Source: Byssothecium circinans (Eukaryota; Ascomycota; Dothideomycetes; Pleosporales; Massarinaceae). From it: 64,000 bases of DNA. This document shows positions 61,165-64,000 of the stretch, piece by piece. The DNA is taken from contig ML977005.1 of the NCBI GenBank assembly GCA_010015675.1, positions 62,001-126,000 on the forward strand. Reading direction: 5' to 3'. The translations under genes were made by a program, and so were the position numbers. Numbering within the stretch: position 1 is the stretch's first letter; every line of letters starts with the position of its first letter. Below the pieces are notes generated by a model. That model did no database searches. It worked only from the letters and a program-made list of their open reading frames with translations, and was not told the DNA's origin.

Positions 61165-62575
61165 ATGTCCTCCCAACCGCAAGGACAAGGCGGCGAGGCC
61201 GAAAAGAATATCGAGATGTGGAAGGTGAAGAAGCTGATCAAGAGCCTCGAAGCCGCCCGCGGCAATGGCACGAGCATGATTTCGCTCATTATCCGTACGC
61301 ACAATGCCTGCCCGACTGGGAAATACTGCTGATACCATACAGCGCCAAAAGATCAAGTTTCGCGTGCCGCAAAGATGTTGGCTGAAGAATACGTATGTCT
61401 CCAGAGCTCCACCTACCTGCACTTCGCGACTGACCATCCAGGGTACCGCCTCCAACATCAAATCGCGCGTCAACCGTCTGTCCGTCCTCTCAGCCATCAC
61501 GTCGACCCAGCAGCGCCTGAAGCTGTACTCCAAAGTCCCGCCCAACGGCCTCGTCGTATACTGCGGTGAAATCATCACCGCCGAAGGCAAGGAGCGCAAG
61601 ATCAACATCGACTTTGAGCCCTTCAAGCCCATCAACACCTCGCTATACCTATGCGACAACAAGTTCCACACCGAGGCGCTAAGCGAGCTACTGGAGTCGG
61701 ACCAGAAATTCGGCTTCATCATCATGGACGGAAACGGCGCGCTCTTCGGCACCCTCTCCGGTAACACGCGCGACGTCGTACACAAGTTCTCGGTCGATCT
61801 GCCCAAGAAGCACGGCCGTGGTGGACAGTCTGCCCTGCGTTTTGCTCGTCTTAGAGAGGAGAAGCGTCACAACTATGTCCGCAAGGTCGCCGAGTTGGCC
61901 GTGCAGAACTTCATCACCGCCGATAAGGTCAACGTCGCGGGTCTCATCCTGGCCGGTTCCGCCGACTTCAAGAACGACCTGAACCAGTCGGACATGTTTG
62001 ATCAGCGCTTGCAGTCCAAGGTCATCAAGGTTGTCGACGTGTCCTATGGTGGCGAGAACGGCTTCAATCAGGCTATAGAGCTCTCGGCCGAGACTTTGAG
62101 CAACGTCAAGTTCATCCAAGAGAAGAAACTCATAAACAAGTACTTTGACGAGATCTCACAAGATTCCGGCAAGGTCTGCTACGGTATCGAGGATACTCTC
62201 AAGGCAATGGAGCTCGGCGCTGCCGAGACCCTAATTGTCTACGAGAATCTGGACATAACCCGCTGGAGCCTCAAAAGCTCCGAAGGCCCGGAAATCATTC
62301 TCCATACGACCAAGACTCAGGAAGCGGACCGCACACTGTTCATGGACAAGGAGACTGGCCAGGAGATGGAAGTCAACGAACAGATGCCGTTCCTTGAGTG
62401 GTTAGCTGAACACTACCGCGAGTTTGGTGCCACCCTTGAATTCGTCTCCGATCGTTCCTCCGAGGGCAATCAGTTCGTCAAGGGCTTTGGTGGTATCGGC
62501 GCCATCCTCCGCTACAAGGTCAACTTTGAGCAGCTCGCCGATTTCGATGACGAAGACGAATTCTACGATGATTGA
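61165..62575 (+). CDS. SUP45: Translation termination factor eRF1 (Sup45)
   Basis: Three exons, 61165..61294, 61343..61392 and 61442..62575, encode 437 residues, the same length as yeast Sup45. It recognises all three stop codons and triggers peptide release. The decoding motifs TASNIKS (NIKS at 65-68) and YLCDNKF (129-135) are intact, and GGQ lies at 187-189 in [10 protein letters not shown]. The C-terminal domain carries YENLDITRW and ends in an acidic stretch [10 protein letters not shown], which binds eRF3. The small second exon of 50 nt joins [17 protein letters not shown] to GTASNIKS. Confidence 0.97.
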
Positions 62576-63455
62576 CGGTTGTGCGCCCTCGCCAACAGCG
62601 AGGCAGAGGCCCCACTCCACGCGTCGAGTGAAGGAACTTCCGCTGCCCGCGCGTTGAATGACAAAGACGCGTCTGGAAAGAGCAATGACGTGATCGAGAT
62701 GACGACGCCTCGCCTCTCCAGGTTGTAGATGGAAGATAGGAGTGCGGATGGAGTGTTTGCAAAGTAAGTACGAGAATCAAGCGTGGCCTACAGGCGGCTA
62801 ACCCATATAGACAGATGAAGTGCCCATTCTTATTCACTACCCTTCACAACTTTAGCGGAGAGGCTGCGGATGGCTCAGACACAGCTATGCGCAGACCGAG
62901 CGATACGCAGTGCACTAAATGCATTGGCCGTACCGAGTAGTGAAGAAGAACCGGAACCGCGACAGGCATTGGTGAATAAGTCAATTGGTTATCTACTTTT
63001 GCGAAACTTCGAATAGCATTCCTTGAAAGATGAGGCGGGCAGCAAGAATTGCCGTGGAAGTTTGTGTATTCATCAGCTAGTCCCTCGTTTACCGTTCTCG
63101 GCTGAATCAAATTGTATTGTCTGAAACCTTTATGCAAACAGTGATGAAAGTTGTAGAAATCTTGAAACAGATGATGTCGATATGCGGGTGTAGAATAACA
63201 AGCCGAATCGGCCTTGAAAAAAAAAGGCTTACCTCGTTCTCCTCTCTCCCTTACACCACATTGCTGGACTCACGGTAGGTTGCAATACTCAAGTTTTAAT
63301 GGTTATAGGACTAGTAGTCGCCACCCCTTAGATTTCGTAGGGCGCGTGGGGTAAGCCGTACCGGAATTGCATTCCGATCGCGGAACCTTCCCTTTGGACT
63401 TTTCGGACGTCAGAGCTCGATACGAACTGAGCAGGCCATTCAGATACAACACATA
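62576..63455. other. Intergenic: eRF1 3' flank and prephenate dehydratase promoter
   Basis: About 0.9 kb. No domain-bearing frame on either strand. I see no gene. Confidence 0.55.
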
Positions 63456-64000
63456 ATGGAGGCTCAAGGGATCGGAACCGAGAAGCGTGTTGTTGCGTTC
63501 TTGGGGCCGCAGGCGAGTTATACACATCAGGTATGTGGCGATGTTTCCTTAATGGTTATGAGGGTGACGAGTGGCTCGTGGATTGAGTGCAAGTTGTTGC
63601 TGCGGAAGACATCTCTTTCTCACCTATTCCAATTCTTTCACTTCTATCTTCATTGAAAATCTCCCATCAATTATTTCAAGCACATCTACTATTTCACCAG
63701 CATTCCCCTGCACATCTTCCACAATCTACTGAGAAGATGGATAGGCTACCCTCGACACCTTCAACCCAGAAACACACACACTGTCCCCTCAAATCACAAT
63801 CGAAGACGTCTTCTCCGCCGTCCAATCCGGCACCGCATACCGCGGCGTCGTCCCCTTCGAAAACTCAACAAACGGCTCCGTAGTCTTTACCCTAGACCTC
63901 TTCGCAGACTTGCACAACAAATATCCCGACATTCTAGTCTGTGGGGAATCCTACATCGCCGTACAACACTGTCTTCTCGGCCACCATCAAAGAGATGATG
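63456..64000 (+). CDS. PHA2: Prephenate dehydratase (PHA2), 5' part, cut by the window edge
   Basis: Exons 63456..63530 and 63745..>64000 are visible, giving the first 110 residues. The enzyme converts prephenate to phenylpyruvate in phenylalanine synthesis. The first exon holds RVVAFLGPQASYTHQ, the family start; the second gives ATLDTFNPETHTLSPQ, then ITIEDVFSAVQSGTAYRG and VVPFENSTNGSVVFTLDLFA, with the conserved ENSTNG. The 214 nt intron ends at GATAG and is longer than its neighbours. A start upstream is unlikely because the first exon begins right before the conserved strand. The catalytic Thr-Arg region and the ACT domain lie beyond the window. Confidence 0.9.

Overview
This window is nuclear DNA of a filamentous ascomycete (Pezizomycotina). 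Genes are dense and lie on both strands. Introns are short (about 39-215 nt, most 45-70) with GTRNGT donors and CTRAC-like branch points. The proteins are of fungal type, including a class V myosin, a filamentous-type eRF1 and SerRS, a SesB-like NLR and a URC1-type GTP cyclohydrolase II homolog. The C/T-rich leaders, moderate GC and gene style would fit a Dothideomycete, but that placement is only an impression. I see no prokaryotic operons, CRISPR arrays, rRNA or recognisable tRNA genes, and no intact transposon. Exon borders were worked out by hand from reading frames and splice consensus.

Layout. 0.3-5 kb: a membrane-anchored double-psi beta-barrel protein (+), then on the minus strand an unrecognised Cys-motif protein and a C78 (ZUFSP/Mug105-like) peptidase. 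6.1-16.4 kb: three minus-strand housekeeping genes, class V myosin, 3-phosphoglycerate dehydrogenase and glucose-6-phosphate dehydrogenase (9 exons). 17.9-26 kb: plus-strand genes for ribosomal protein eL33, a GPH-type sugar transporter, nucleosome assembly protein NAP1 and a Fap7-like adenylate kinase. 26.2-35.2 kb: an ITP pyrophosphatase (-), a P450-like protein without the heme-ligand cysteine (+), and a large NLR (alpha/beta-hydrolase, NB-ARC, TPR) ending in a nine-residue repeat (+). 37.3-39.6 kb: ribosomal protein eS1 and a small unknown protein (both -). 39.6-44.5 kb: almost 5 kb with no recognisable gene. 44.5-48.8 kb: URC1 (-), Elf1 (+) and uracil phosphoribosyltransferase (-). 49.3-58 kb: WAPL, Rheb and seryl-tRNA synthetase (all +). 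58.5-64 kb: an AVT-type amino-acid transporter (-), eRF1 (+) and the 5' part of prephenate dehydratase (+), cut by the window edge.

How the genes relate. Most are independent housekeeping genes: translation (eL33, eS1, SerRS, eRF1, Fap7), chromatin and transcription (NAP1, Elf1, WAPL), and central and amino-acid metabolism (G6PD, PHGDH, PHA2). Two neighbourhoods stand out. The uracil-related pair URC1 and UPRT flank Elf1 within 4.3 kb, which recalls the clustered URC/FUR1 uracil catabolism genes of some yeasts. The accessory stretch at 28-35 kb places a presumably non-catalytic P450-like protein beside a SesB-type NLR with an unusual repetitive tail. Several genes have extremely small coding exons (ATG alone, 6 nt, 11 nt, 21 nt) that automatic annotation would probably miss.
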